Source of the DNA: Actinoallomurus soli
GTDB taxonomy: Bacteria; Actinomycetota; Actinomycetes; Streptosporangiales; Streptosporangiaceae
Assembly (NCBI RefSeq): GCF_024055715.1
Contig: NZ_JAMXMV010000004.1
Coordinates: forward strand, 186,001 to 250,000
Length of the DNA: 64,000 nucleotides
Direction: 5' to 3'
The notes under the pieces are model-generated. The model was not told where the DNA came from. It made no database searches and worked only from the letters and a program-made list of their open reading frames with translations. This document shows positions 51,521-59,719 of the stretch, in pieces. The position numbers and the translations under genes were made by a program. The number at the start of each line of letters is the position of its first letter. Position 1 is the first letter of the stretch.

Positions 51521-51597
51521 ACCGGCGACCACCGCCGGCCCCGTCCCTGCACTACCGGCGACCACCGCCAGACACGCCCGCACCGGCGGCCACCGGT
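51521..51597. repeat. Direct repeats between lipoprotein gene and Tad locus
   Basis: ACCGGCGACCACCGCC occurs at 51521-51536 and 51554-51569, with a variant ACCGGCGGCCACCGGT at 51582-51597. The units are 33 and 28 bases apart and fill the gap between convergent genes. Confidence 0.5.
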
Positions 51598-51653
51598 CGG
51601 GATGCTCGGCCGGACCGCGCAGTGCTCGGCGCCTGCGGCGATCCCGCAGGGGC

Positions 51654-54600
51654 TCAGCCCGCGCCCTCGGCGACGCGGTACTGGGGTACGAGCTCCTCGA
51701 CCAGCGCCTCCGTCTCCGGCTGCAGCTGCGCGGCGAACGGGTCGGCGCCGACGCGCTCGCTCAGCTCGTCGACGACCTCGTACACCGCGGACCGATCGCC
51801 CGTCGCGTGGGTGGCGCGCAGCAGGTCCCGCCACAGGCCCTCGTCGTCCACCGCCAGCCGCAGGCCGGCGCGGGCCGCCGTCACCGCTCCCCGGGAGTCG
51901 CCGTCGTCCAGGCGCATCAGCACGAGCCGGTGCGCGACGTCCGCGACGCGCGCGGTCGCCTCGTACTCCAGGTCCTCGGCGGCCAGCCAGGAGTACCGGC
52001 CGCGCGGACGGCCCTCCAGCAGCGGGCCCCGTACGAGGTCCAGCGCGTAGGTGAGGTACGCCGTCTCGGAGGCCGGCTCGGCGGCGGACCGCCAGACGAG
52101 CCAGCGGAACATCTCCCAGTCGACCCGGACCTCCGACCCCAGCCGGATCCGGCCGCGCTCGTCGTAGTACAGGTTGGGGCGGCCACGGGAGTCGCGGCCG
52201 AGCCAGTCGGCGACCCGGGCGACGGTCGCGTCGCGCACCGGCGCCGAGACCCCGCGCGGCCACACCGCGCCGCTCAGGACGGTCGGGTGCACGCCCTCGG
52301 GGTGGGTGGCCAGGTGGACGAGCACCTCGGTGCACAGCGCCCGGCGGCTCTCCTCGACGACGCCCGGCGCGTCCACCTCGACAGGGCCGAGGATCCGGAT
52401 GTCGACGGCGGGCCGTACCTCGCCCATCGCGGGTGCCGGCACCGGCTCCTCGTCGAGGCCGCCGTACGGGACGCCGTCCGCCCGCCCGGCCGTACGGAAC
52501 AGCTCGAGGACGGCGCGGTAGTGCCGCTCGGGCACGAGCTGGGCCTCGACGTCGAAGCCGAGGACCCCGGCGCGGAGCCGGCCGTCGGGCGTGACGTCCC
52601 AGGTCCAGGTGGCGCCGGGCGTCTCGCCCGCGACGATGTACCCGGCCGCCATCCGCTGACCGGTACGGGCCAGGGCGACGAGGCGTTCGGCCTCCTCGGG
52701 CGCCGGCGGGTCGGCCATGATCAGGTAGTGCGGCATCCACGCCTCGCCGAACACGCCGCGGCAGCGACCGGTGAGGACCGAGTCGACGCCCGAGGCTGCG
52801 AGGGCCTGACGCACCTCCTCGGTGCGGCTCTCCAGCTCCGGCAGCGCCTCGCCGAGCGTGGCGACGGCCCGGATGCGGTCCGGCGCGATCAGCGAGAGCT
52901 CCTCACCGAAGCCGACGAGCGTGATTCGCATGTGGTCGGACCAGCGGTTCGTCGCCAGCTCGACCGCGACGGCCGCGAGGACGGCGCGGCGGGCCTCGTC
53001 CGGGCCCTGCAAAGAGATCAGCCCGTGCGCGGTCTCCAGGTCGATGAGGATCCGGCCGGTGTCGTTCGTGCCGATCGAGACCAGCCCCGGGTACGGCGCC
53101 AGGACGTCGGCGAGGTCCGCGGTGGCCACACCGTCGAGGGCGCCGGCGTTCAGCCGCCAGACCTGCCCGTTGTCGTACTCCTCCCAGGGCGCCGGCGGAT
53201 TGCGGTCGGCGGGCGCGATCCACAGGTCGAGACTGTCGGCGCCGAGGTGCACGCCGTACACGGTGGGCAGCGTGCGCCCCTCGGCGGCGAGGGCCTTGGA
53301 CATCTGCCGCAGACCGAGGTCGAGCAGGCGGGTCGCGTCGGTGTCCGCGCCGATGCGCAGCGCCTGCTCGGCGAGCGCGGCCTCCCCGTCCGGCCGGGCG
53401 ATCCTGGTGCCGAACGCCCGCCGCCACAGCTGCTCGCGCCGCCGCCGCCCGAGGACGGCGAGCACTCCGGCGGCGAGCAGCGACGCCACCGCCAGCTCCT
53501 CGGGCCAGCCGAAGTCCGGCAGGTGAGCGGGCTGCCGCTCGTCGGGCCGGTGCTGTTCGGCGGGCGGCCGATGGTGCTCGGCGGGCCGATGCTGTTCGGA
53601 CGGCTGCCCGGAATGCTCCGGCCGGGCCGGCGCGGAATGCTCGGCGCGCGGTGACGCGTGAGCGGGCGGCCGTGCCGGCGGAGCCGCGCCCGGCGAGGTC
53701 GCGTGCGGCGGCTGCGCGGCCGGCGGGCGGCTCGCCTCGGCACCGCCCTGGTGGGCCGTCCCCTGGTCGTTCCCCTGGCCCGCCTCGTGACCGGTCCGGT
53801 GGTCCCGCGCCTCCTGCTCGGCGGCGCGCCGGGCCGCGTCGACGGCCTGCTTCTCGGTGGTGACGCCGCTGCGGTGGTGGACGCCGCCGGGCACCTGGGA
53901 GTGCGGCACGCCGTGCTCGTGCTGCCCGTCGTGCGGACCTCGCTGGACCACCTCGACGTGCGTCGCGTCGGCCGGCATGTCGAGCACCCAGCCGGGCCGG
54001 ATCAGGCTCGCCATCGTCAGCCGGGTGCCGTCCGGCTGCACCTTGCCCTTGTTCAGCGCGTAGATCTCCCGGTAACGGCGGCCGTCGCCGAGGCACTTCT
54101 CCGCGATCTCCCACAGGCTCTCGTGGTGCCGTCCCTCCGGCGGGCGGACCCGGTAGATCTTGCGTACGGCGTTCTGCTCCATGGGGGTCGGCGCGGTGTC
54201 CGGTTCCGGAGCCTGCCGGGCCACGGCCTCGGGGTGTTCGGCCGGCCGCGGCTGCTGCCGCGGCGGGTCCTTGACCTGGACGTGCGTCGCGCGCGGCGCG
54301 GTCAGGGCGGGCACCACCACCGTCGTGGCGGTGAACAGCAGCAGGGCCGCGACGACGAGCCGGTGCGCCACCGCCTGGGGACCACCGGCGAACGGCACCC
54401 GGGCGGGCACGCCGACCCCGCGGATCCCCGCGTACACCTCCACGAGCACGCAGGCGGCCAGCTGCAGCCAGGCCAGCCACACGACGATGACGAGGATGCG
54501 CATCAGCGCGGAGGTGTCCAGCCGCTGCGTCAGCGTCTCCATCGACGGGGGCCTGCTCGGGATCGGCGAGCCGAAGAAGGTGACCAGCGCGAACGGCACA

Positions 54601-54707
54601 CCGACGAGCAGCGCGGCGATGGCGGCGAGCGCGAGCACCCCGACGGCCACGTCACCGGGCCCGCGCCCGCGGTCGATCCGCACAGGCGGCCGTCGAATGG
54701 TACTCAC
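51654..54707 (-). CDS. Membrane LysM protein with SARP-type (wHTH-BTAD) C-terminus
   Basis: 1017 residues. Three membrane helices lie at about 18-45, 68-95 and 112-136. A LysM-like domain (183-246: ESLWEIAEKCLGDGRRYREI, YALNKGKVQPDGTRL) follows. A long His/Pro/Glu-rich region (about 255-440) contains HRPAEHHRPPAEQHRPDER-like repeats, then a fourth helix (WPEELAVASLLAAGVLAVLG). The central 500-760 region is unassigned. Residues 768-865 look like an OmpR/SARP winged helix (RILGPVEVDAPGVVEESRRA) and 866-1010 a BTAD repeat domain. Proteins of this layout accompany Tad loci in actinobacteria. The DNA-binding part would be cytoplasmic and membrane-tethered. It is last in the Tad gene row, 22 bases after tadG. 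Confidence 0.8.
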   Translation of the reverse strand: MSTIRRPPVRIDRGRGPGDVAVGVLALAAIAALLVGVPFALVTFFGSPIPSRPPSMETLTQRLDTSALMRILVIVVWLAWLQLAACVLVEVYAGIRGVGVPARVPFAGGPQAVAHRLVVAALLLFTATTVVVPALTAPRATHVQVKDPPRQQPRPAEHPEAVARQAPEPDTAPTPMEQNAVRKIYRVRPPEGRHHESLWEIAEKCLGDGRRYREIYALNKGKVQPDGTRLTMASLIRPGWVLDMPADATHVEVVQRGPHDGQHEHGVPHSQVPGGVHHRSGVTTEKQAVDAARRAAEQEARDHRTGHEAGQGNDQGTAHQGGAEASRPPAAQPPHATSPGAAPPARPPAHASPRAEHSAPARPEHSGQPSEQHRPAEHHRPPAEQHRPDERQPAHLPDFGWPEELAVASLLAAGVLAVLGRRRREQLWRRAFGTRIARPDGEAALAEQALRIGADTDATRLLDLGLRQMSKALAAEGRTLPTVYGVHLGADSLDLWIAPADRNPPAPWEEYDNGQVWRLNAGALDGVATADLADVLAPYPGLVSIGTNDTGRILIDLETAHGLISLQGPDEARRAVLAAVAVELATNRWSDHMRITLVGFGEELSLIAPDRIRAVATLGEALPELESRTEEVRQALAASGVDSVLTGRCRGVFGEAWMPHYLIMADPPAPEEAERLVALARTGQRMAAGYIVAGETPGATWTWDVTPDGRLRAGVLGFDVEAQLVPERHYRAVLELFRTAGRADGVPYGGLDEEPVPAPAMGEVRPAVDIRILGPVEVDAPGVVEESRRALCTEVLVHLATHPEGVHPTVLSGAVWPRGVSAPVRDATVARVADWLGRDSRGRPNLYYDERGRIRLGSEVRVDWEMFRWLVWRSAAEPASETAYLTYALDLVRGPLLEGRPRGRYSWLAAEDLEYEATARVADVAHRLVLMRLDDGDSRGAVTAARAGLRLAVDDEGLWRDLLRATHATGDRSAVYEVVDELSERVGADPFAAQLQPETEALVEELVPQYRVAEGAG

Positions 54708-54729
54708 GCGCCCTCCACCAGCCTTCTCA

Positions 54730-55170
54730 TCAGATCCCCTCCTGAGGGTGGGCGGTGGCCGCCGACGTCATGGTGAAGTCGTTGAAGCCGGGAATGATGC
54801 CGAGCAACTGCAGCCGGACCTTGATCTGTACGACGACGCGCGCGGTACGGCCGCCCTCGATCTGGCATCGGGCCCGCCCCGTCACCTCGGGGTAGGTGGC
54901 GACGAGGCGTTCGGCGCGGGCGCAGGCCGCGCGCGGATCGGTGATCCGCGCCTGCCCGGTCTGCCGCAGGACGTCCTGGTCGATCTCGTCGGCCGCGGCG
55001 CGGGCGCCCTGCTCGGCGATGTCCGCCGCGCGCTGGCGCGCGTGGATGGCCAGACCGCCGTCGACGACGAGCCCGGCCAGCACGATCACGAACAGGGCGA
55101 AGATCGTGGTGAACATCGCGACCGTCCCGCGGTCGCGGTCTTCGGCCACCGCCCGGTGCCACCGCGTCAA
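54730..55170 (-). CDS. TadG-like pilus assembly protein
   Basis: 146 residues from a TTG whose bases overlap the stop of the upstream gene (TTGA). One N-terminal hydrophobic helix (GTVAMFTTIFALFVIVLAGL) is followed at once by VVDGGLAIHARQRAADIAEQ, GARAAADEID, the hallmark of the Tad/TadG-like family. Unlike TadE it lacks the Glu at position five of the helix, so it is probably not cleaved by the prepilin peptidase. The rest is a small extracytoplasmic domain with two Cys. It is a minor component of the Flp pilus machine. Confidence 0.85.
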   Translation of the reverse strand: MTRWHRAVAEDRDRGTVAMFTTIFALFVIVLAGLVVDGGLAIHARQRAADIAEQGARAAADEIDQDVLRQTGQARITDPRAACARAERLVATYPEVTGRARCQIEGGRTARVVVQIKVRLQLLGIIPGFNDFTMTSAATAHPQEGI

Positions 55171-55730
55171 TCGATCCTCCGCAGTGTGTCGAGGGGAGCG
55201 GTCGCCGTGCCCACCATCGTCCTGGAGGCGGTCAGCCCGATGAGGGACAGGCCGCCCAGGTCGATGTCGCATCGCACCGTGACGGTGACCTGGCCGCCCG
55301 GACGCCAGTCGCGGAAGTCCGGCTCCGTACGCGGTCCGCCCCGGCACCGTTTGCCGCCGCTGAGGGTCGCCTGCGCCGCCTGCTCGGCATCGGAGCGGGC
55401 GCTCACCCGGTCGCGCGCCACCGAGGCGGCCCGGGCCGCGTCACGCGCGGCGCCGTCCACCTGGCCGTGCGCCTCGACGATCCGGCCGAGCCCGACCATC
55501 AGCATCATGAACGCCACGAGCAACGGGGTGAGGATGGCCATCTCCAAGGCCATCGTGCCCCGGTCCGGGACCGCCGCCGGCGACCCCGCGTCCTCCGCCG
55601 GCGCGTGCTCCACCACCGGCCCCTGCGCGTCCCGCGGCGTCTTCGCCGCCGGTTCCGGTGTGTCCCGTGGCCTCTTCGCCGCCGGTTCCGGCGCGTTCCT
55701 CGGGGGCTCGGCCGCCGCGGGTCTGGTCAC
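55167..55730 (-). CDS. TadE-like minor pseudopilin (second copy)
   Basis: 187 residues from a GTG overlapping the previous stop (GTGA). The first 65 residues are a Pro/Ala/Glu-rich leader with near-repeats (APEPAAKRPRDTPEPAAKTP). A TadE-type prepilin helix then follows: DRGTMALEMAILTPLLVAFM, with Gly before the cleavage point and Glu at position five. The extracytoplasmic part contains two Cys. The unusually long cytoplasmic leader is odd for a prepilin and may be a docking region. It is co-transcribed between tadE and tadG. Confidence 0.8.
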   Translation of the reverse strand: MTRPAAAEPPRNAPEPAAKRPRDTPEPAAKTPRDAQGPVVEHAPAEDAGSPAAVPDRGTMALEMAILTPLLVAFMMLMVGLGRIVEAHGQVDGAARDAARAASVARDRVSARSDAEQAAQATLSGGKRCRGGPRTEPDFRDWRPGGQVTVTVRCDIDLGGLSLIGLTASRTMVGTATAPLDTLRRID

Positions 55731-56164
55731 GGCCGGGCCTCGCAGGTCGTGCCGGCGCCGACGTCGGGCCGGTAGCACTCGATCGGCCCGCCGGATCGCT
55801 GGCTGACGTGGAAGGTCATGAAGGGCACGACCCGCACCGCCGTGCCGGTCACCGTCACCCACCGGGAGTTCTGGTCGCCGCCGGCCTGCGGTGTCACGCC
55901 GGTCAGCAGCGCCGGGCCGATCTGCTGGACGTACTCGCGCGCCTTCGTCTCCGCCTCTCCCTTCCAGTCGGCGGCTCCGCTCTCGCGCGCGACGCGGGCA
56001 CCGGATTGCGCGGCCGCGAGCGCGACGTGCCGGGCGTGGTAGACCATCGCGAACTGGACCACCAGCAGAATGACGAGCAGGAGGATCGGCGTCAGCAACG
56101 CGAGTTCGAGGGTGTTCGCGCCGTCGTCCGCCGTGGCGCCCTCCCGCACGGTGCGGTAGCGCAC
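55727..56164 (-). CDS. tadE: TadE-like minor pseudopilin
   Basis: 145 residues from a GTG at 56164. The short leader MRYRTVREGATADD is followed by the prepilin helix GANTLELALLTPILLLVILL, again with Glu at position five after the Gly, then VVQFAMVYHARHVALAAAQS, GARVARESG. This is the normal TadE pattern. A small outer domain with two Cys closes the protein. It lies one base after the Flp-like pilin gene. Confidence 0.88.
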   Translation of the reverse strand: MRYRTVREGATADDGANTLELALLTPILLLVILLVVQFAMVYHARHVALAAAQSGARVARESGAADWKGEAETKAREYVQQIGPALLTGVTPQAGGDQNSRWVTVTGTAVRVVPFMTFHVSQRSGGPIECYRPDVGAGTTCEARP

Positions 56165-56165
56165 C

Positions 56166-56402
56166 TCAGCCCCCGGGACCGTTGTCGACGTTGATCTTGT
56201 TGGCGGCGGACTTGACCCGGCGGAAGATCACCCAGCCAACGGTGATCGCGATGAGCGCGAGGATCCCGGTGATGATCGCCCACTCGATCGCGGACGCACC
56301 GCGTGACCTCTCGGAGTCCTCGCGAAGCCGCTCGATGCGCGCCTCGACGTGGGACCGCACATAGACGACGACCGGGTCGTTCATCGGATTCAACCACTGC
56401 AT
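56166..56402 (-). CDS. Flp-like major pilin
   Basis: 78 residues. A 35-residue hydrophilic leader ends ERSRG, and the mature pilin would start ASAIEWAIITGILALIAITV, GWVIFRRVKSAANKI. Glu40 is at +5 after the cleavage Gly, as in all Flp pilins, with Trp in place of the usual Tyr at +6. Processing needs a TadV/CpaA-type peptidase, which is not in this window. GAGGTG lies about five bases before the ATG at 56402. It is the candidate pilus shaft subunit. Confidence 0.85.
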   Translation of the reverse strand: MQWLNPMNDPVVVYVRSHVEARIERLREDSERSRGASAIEWAIITGILALIAITVGWVIFRRVKSAANKINVDNGPGG

Positions 56403-56440
56403 GGAACACCTCGGGGGATTCGGAGGACGGTTCTTCGTCG

Positions 56441-57358
56441 TCATGTGGCGATGACCCGCATCACCGCCGGATAGGCGAGGAAGATCAAGAACCCTGCGCA
56501 CAGCAGCAGCTGGGCGACGAGCATGGACTGGGACTGCTCACCTGCCTTTCCCTCGATGTCCGCGAGCTCGCGGCTGCGCATGCTGGCCGCGCGGGCGGAC
56601 AGCGACTGCCGCACCTTCGCCCCGTCGTCGGCGACCAGGGCGAGCGCCGCGGACAGGTCGCGGAGCTCGTCGACGCTGATCTCCTCGCCGAGCCGTCCGA
56701 GCGCCTGCCACGGCGTGATGCCGGTGATGCGCGCGTTGGACAGGGCGTCGCGGATGCGGCGCATGGCCCAGCCGTCACCGACGTTCGCGGCGGTCATGAG
56801 GGCCTCGGGCACGCCTCGCCCGCCCGCGAGGTTCATCGCGACGAGGTCGAGGAACGCGCTGACGGCGTGCCGGAAGTCGCGCCGCCGCGCCGCCGCCTCC
56901 TGGCGCAGCTGCAGGTCCGGCAGCAGGAAGAAGATGAGCGCGAAGATCAGGCCGACCCAGACCGGGACGGAGACCCCGACGCCGAGCCCCAGGACGGCGA
57001 AGTAGCCGGCGAGGATGGGGATGAACACGATCGCCGCCGCCGACAGCAGGAACTTCGTCGCGAGGAACCCCTCGAACGACCGGTCCAGCAGGGCCAGGTC
57101 CGCGCGGGCCGAGCGCTGCTGCCATCCCCGCGCCTCGTAGAAGGCGGCCAGGGAGCGGCCGACCCGGGCGCGCAGCCCGGGGAACCGGCCCGAGTCGCCG
57201 GAGGGCCGGCCACGCTCCGGCCCGGTCTCGCCGCGCCGGCGGGCCGCGTCGAAGGCCGCGAGGCGCGCCGCCAGGCCCGGCCGGGGCGGGAACAGCGCCC
57301 GGAACAGGAGGTACCCGCCCAGGCCGAAGAGCGCCCCGGCCAGCAGTGCGGTCGTCAT
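56441..57358 (-). CDS. tadC: Tad secretion inner-membrane protein TadC
   Basis: 305 residues. Type II secretion F-domain protein with helices near the N-terminus (LLAGALFGLGGYLLFRALFP), at about 105-150 and at the C-terminus (SMLVAQLLLCAGFLIFLAYP). The F domain is seen in RRDFRHAVSAFLDLVAMNLA, GGRGVPEALMTAANVGDGWA. TadB and TadC form the membrane platform on which TadA drives pilin assembly. Its ATG overlaps the stop of the 34-codon ORF upstream (ATGA). Confidence 0.9.
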   Translation of the reverse strand: MTTALLAGALFGLGGYLLFRALFPPRPGLAARLAAFDAARRRGETGPERGRPSGDSGRFPGLRARVGRSLAAFYEARGWQQRSARADLALLDRSFEGFLATKFLLSAAAIVFIPILAGYFAVLGLGVGVSVPVWVGLIFALIFFLLPDLQLRQEAAARRRDFRHAVSAFLDLVAMNLAGGRGVPEALMTAANVGDGWAMRRIRDALSNARITGITPWQALGRLGEEISVDELRDLSAALALVADDGAKVRQSLSARAASMRSRELADIEGKAGEQSQSMLVAQLLLCAGFLIFLAYPAVMRVIAT

Positions 57359-57459
57359 CGCGCTCCTTCCCGGCCGAGGAGGCCCCGGACCGGCCGTACG
57401 GCCCTCGTCGCGTGATGCTCGTGCTCAAGGAGGCCCCCGGCCCGCGGTGCGGTCGTCAT
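57355..57459 (-). CDS. 34-codon ORF coupled between tadB and tadC
   Basis: It starts at an ATG overlapping the tadB stop (ATGA) and stops in a TGA overlapping the tadC ATG (again ATGA). The product is MTTAPRAGGLLEHEHHATRA followed by VRPVRGLLGREGAR. Its first bases resemble the start of tadC (MTTALLAGALFG), as if the tadC beginning was duplicated in front of itself. It could be a translated spacer or a tiny protein. No family is recognised. Confidence 0.4.
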   Translation of the reverse strand: MTTAPRAGGLLEHEHHATRAVRPVRGLLGREGAR

Positions 57460-58421
57460 CGGGTGCCTCCCTTGACCGTGGGGTTGGGGCCGGTGCCCGT
57501 ACGGCCCTGCCAGCGCGCGACCGTCTCCGGGACCTCGGAGGGCACACCGGGCCGGTCGGTGTCGGCGCCGCCGAGGAAGCGCTGCGGCATCTCGTACTTG
57601 GCGAGGCGGCGCAGCCAGATGAACCCGAGGGCGAACAGCCCGACGACCACGCCGAGGACGAGCTGGCCGGTGAACGTGTCGTACATCTTCACGTAGGACC
57701 GGTTGAAGACGGCGAGCACCATGGCCGTGCCGACCGAGACGCCGACGACGATCTGGACGCTGCGGCGCGTGGTGCGGCGGTTCGCCTCGACGCGGCGCCG
57801 CATGTCGAGCTCGGCGCGGGCGGAGGTGGACAGCGCGCCGAGCATGTCGCGCAGGCCGGGGCCGCGCAGCCGCGCGTTCAGGATGAGCGCTGCGACGACG
57901 AGGTCGGCGGACGGGTCGTTCAGGTCGTCGCCGAACCTGCGGAGCGCGTCGGCGAGCGGCACGCGGGTGTGCAGGCGGTCGACCAGGGTCCGTACGTGCG
58001 GTTCCAGCACCGGGGTGACGGCGCGCAGCGAGGAGGGGATGGCCTGTTCGAGGCCGACCGCGCCGGCGATCGTGTCGCGCAGCGACTCGGTCCACGCGGC
58101 GAGGGCCTCCAGCCGGGCCATCGCGCGGCGCTCGTCGGCCGCGCCGCCGCCGACGGTGTTCCAGGCGAGGACGAGCAGGCCGCTGCCGAGTGCGGCGACC
58201 GGCCACCGCGTGACGATCAGCACGGCGACGCCGACGATGACGGCCAGCGCCGTGCGCGTGCTCAGCGTGCGGATGATCTCCTCGCGGCTGCGCCCGGACG
58301 GCCTGCCCGGCCGGGGACGTACGCCGCGGATCGCGAGGACGAGCAGGAACACGCCACCACCGACCATCGCGCCCGCGAGGATGGCGGGCAGCGCGGTGAC
58401 GTCGGTGAGGCCGGCGCTCAC
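57456..58421 (-). CDS. tadB: Tad secretion inner-membrane protein TadB
   Basis: 321 residues from a GTG overlapping the tadA stop. N-terminal helices (LPAILAGAMVGGGVFLLVLA, TALAVIVGVAVLIVTRWPVA) are followed by the F domain (ALAAWTESLRDTIAGAVGLE, PLADALRRFGDDLNDPSADL) and C-terminal helices (GQLVLGVVVGLFALGFIWLR). It partners TadC. The cytoplasmic tail is Gly/Pro/Thr-rich. Confidence 0.9.
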   Translation of the reverse strand: MSAGLTDVTALPAILAGAMVGGGVFLLVLAIRGVRPRPGRPSGRSREEIIRTLSTRTALAVIVGVAVLIVTRWPVAALGSGLLVLAWNTVGGGAADERRAMARLEALAAWTESLRDTIAGAVGLEQAIPSSLRAVTPVLEPHVRTLVDRLHTRVPLADALRRFGDDLNDPSADLVVAALILNARLRGPGLRDMLGALSTSARAELDMRRRVEANRRTTRRSVQIVVGVSVGTAMVLAVFNRSYVKMYDTFTGQLVLGVVVGLFALGFIWLRRLAKYEMPQRFLGGADTDRPGVPSEVPETVARWQGRTGTGPNPTVKGGTR

Positions 58422-59719
58422 CAGGAGACCCCGTGGGCCGGGTCGTAGCCGAAGGGCACGAGCTCCTGGACGCAGGCGATCGGCGCGGCGGGCACGGCGG
58501 AGCCGTCCGGGCCGGGCTCGAAGATCTCGCTGGACAGCACCCGCCCGTCGCAGCCGGTCACCTCGCGGATGCTGGAGACGAAGCGCCGCAGCCGCCCGCC
58601 CTGGGCGTAGTCGTTGCGCTTCTCGATGAAGATGACGAAGTCGATCGCACCTGCGATGAGCATGTGCGTCGCCTCGATCGGCAGGCGTTCGTCGGACTGC
58701 AGGGCGTACGTCGCGATGCGGTTGAACACCTCCCAGGAGGAGTTCGCGTGGATCGTGGACAGGGAACCGTCGTTGCCCTGCGTCATCGCGTTGAGCATCG
58801 TGACGATCTCGTCGCCGAGGACCTCGCCGACGATGACGCGGGAGGGGTTCATGCGCAGCGACCGGCGGACGAGCTCGGCCATCGTGATCGTGCCCTGGCC
58901 CTCGGAGTTCGGCAGCCGCTCCTCCAGCGCGACGACGTTCGGGTGCAGCTCGGGGAACTGGTCGAGCCCGAGTTCGAGGGCGCGCTCGACGGTGATGAGG
59001 CGCTCGGCGGCGGGGATCTCGTTGGCGATGGCCCGCAGCAGGGTCGTCTTCCCGGCGTTGGTCGCCCCGGCGATCATGATGTTCTTGCGCGCGGCGACGG
59101 CGGCCCGCAGGAACAGGCCGACCTCGGTGCTGAGGGTGCCGTTGCCGACGAGGTCGGACAGGAACACCTTGCCCAGCCGGGCCCGCCGGATCGACAGCGC
59201 GGGCCGTACGGTGACGTCCATGACGGCGGACAGCCGGGATCCGTCGGGCAGCCGCAGGTCGAGCTGCGGGTTGGCGGAGTCGAACGGCCGGCTCGACAGG
59301 CCGCTGTAGGCCGCGAGGATCTGGATGAGCTCGACGAGCTCCTCGTCGGACTCGGCGACCGGCTCGCCCATGACCTCCCGGCCGTCGGCGTACCCGATGA
59401 AGACCCGGTCGCAGCCGTTGACGTCGATGTTCTCGATCTCGGGGTCCTCGAGCAGGGGCTGGAGCCGCCCGACGCCGAACAGGGCGGCGTGCACGCCGGC
59501 CGCGAGCTGCTCCTCCTCTTCGGCGTTCGGCGGGCGCCGGCCCGCCGCGATCTCCGCGCGGGCGTACTCCTCGAGGACCTGCCCGATCAGGGCGCGGGCG
59601 AACTGCCGCTCGTCCTCCGAGCTCATCGGCGCGATGCCGTTCGCGGCGTCGAGCCGGCGCTGGTCGGCGAGCCGTCCGCCGACCTCCTGCCGGAGTCGCT
59701 TAACGAGACTGTGATCCAC
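58418..59719 (-). CDS. tadA: Tad pilus assembly ATPase TadA/CpaF
   Basis: 433 residues. It powers pilin extrusion as a hexamer at the membrane. The N-terminal helical part is followed by the CpaF/VirB11-like core: IENIDVNGCDRVFIGYADGR, Walker A GATNAGKTT at 218-226, the Asp/Glu box region ALELGLDQFPELHPNVVALE, Walker B SRVIVGEVLGDE around 293-304 and GSLSTIHANSSWEVFNRIAT (His box). The GTG start overlaps the last codons of tadZ by 20 bases. Confidence 0.93.
   Translation of the reverse strand: MDHSLVKRLRQEVGGRLADQRRLDAANGIAPMSSEDERQFARALIGQVLEEYARAEIAAGRRPPNAEEEEQLAAGVHAALFGVGRLQPLLEDPEIENIDVNGCDRVFIGYADGREVMGEPVAESDEELVELIQILAAYSGLSSRPFDSANPQLDLRLPDGSRLSAVMDVTVRPALSIRRARLGKVFLSDLVGNGTLSTEVGLFLRAAVAARKNIMIAGATNAGKTTLLRAIANEIPAAERLITVERALELGLDQFPELHPNVVALEERLPNSEGQGTITMAELVRRSLRMNPSRVIVGEVLGDEIVTMLNAMTQGNDGSLSTIHANSSWEVFNRIATYALQSDERLPIEATHMLIAGAIDFVIFIEKRNDYAQGGRLRRFVSSIREVTGCDGRVLSSEIFEPGPDGSAVPAAPIACVQELVPFGYDPAHGVSW

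Noticed and set aside
51521-51597. Short direct repeats as a CRISPR array
   Set aside because: Only three imperfect units with unequal spacers of about 12-17 bases and no cas gene.
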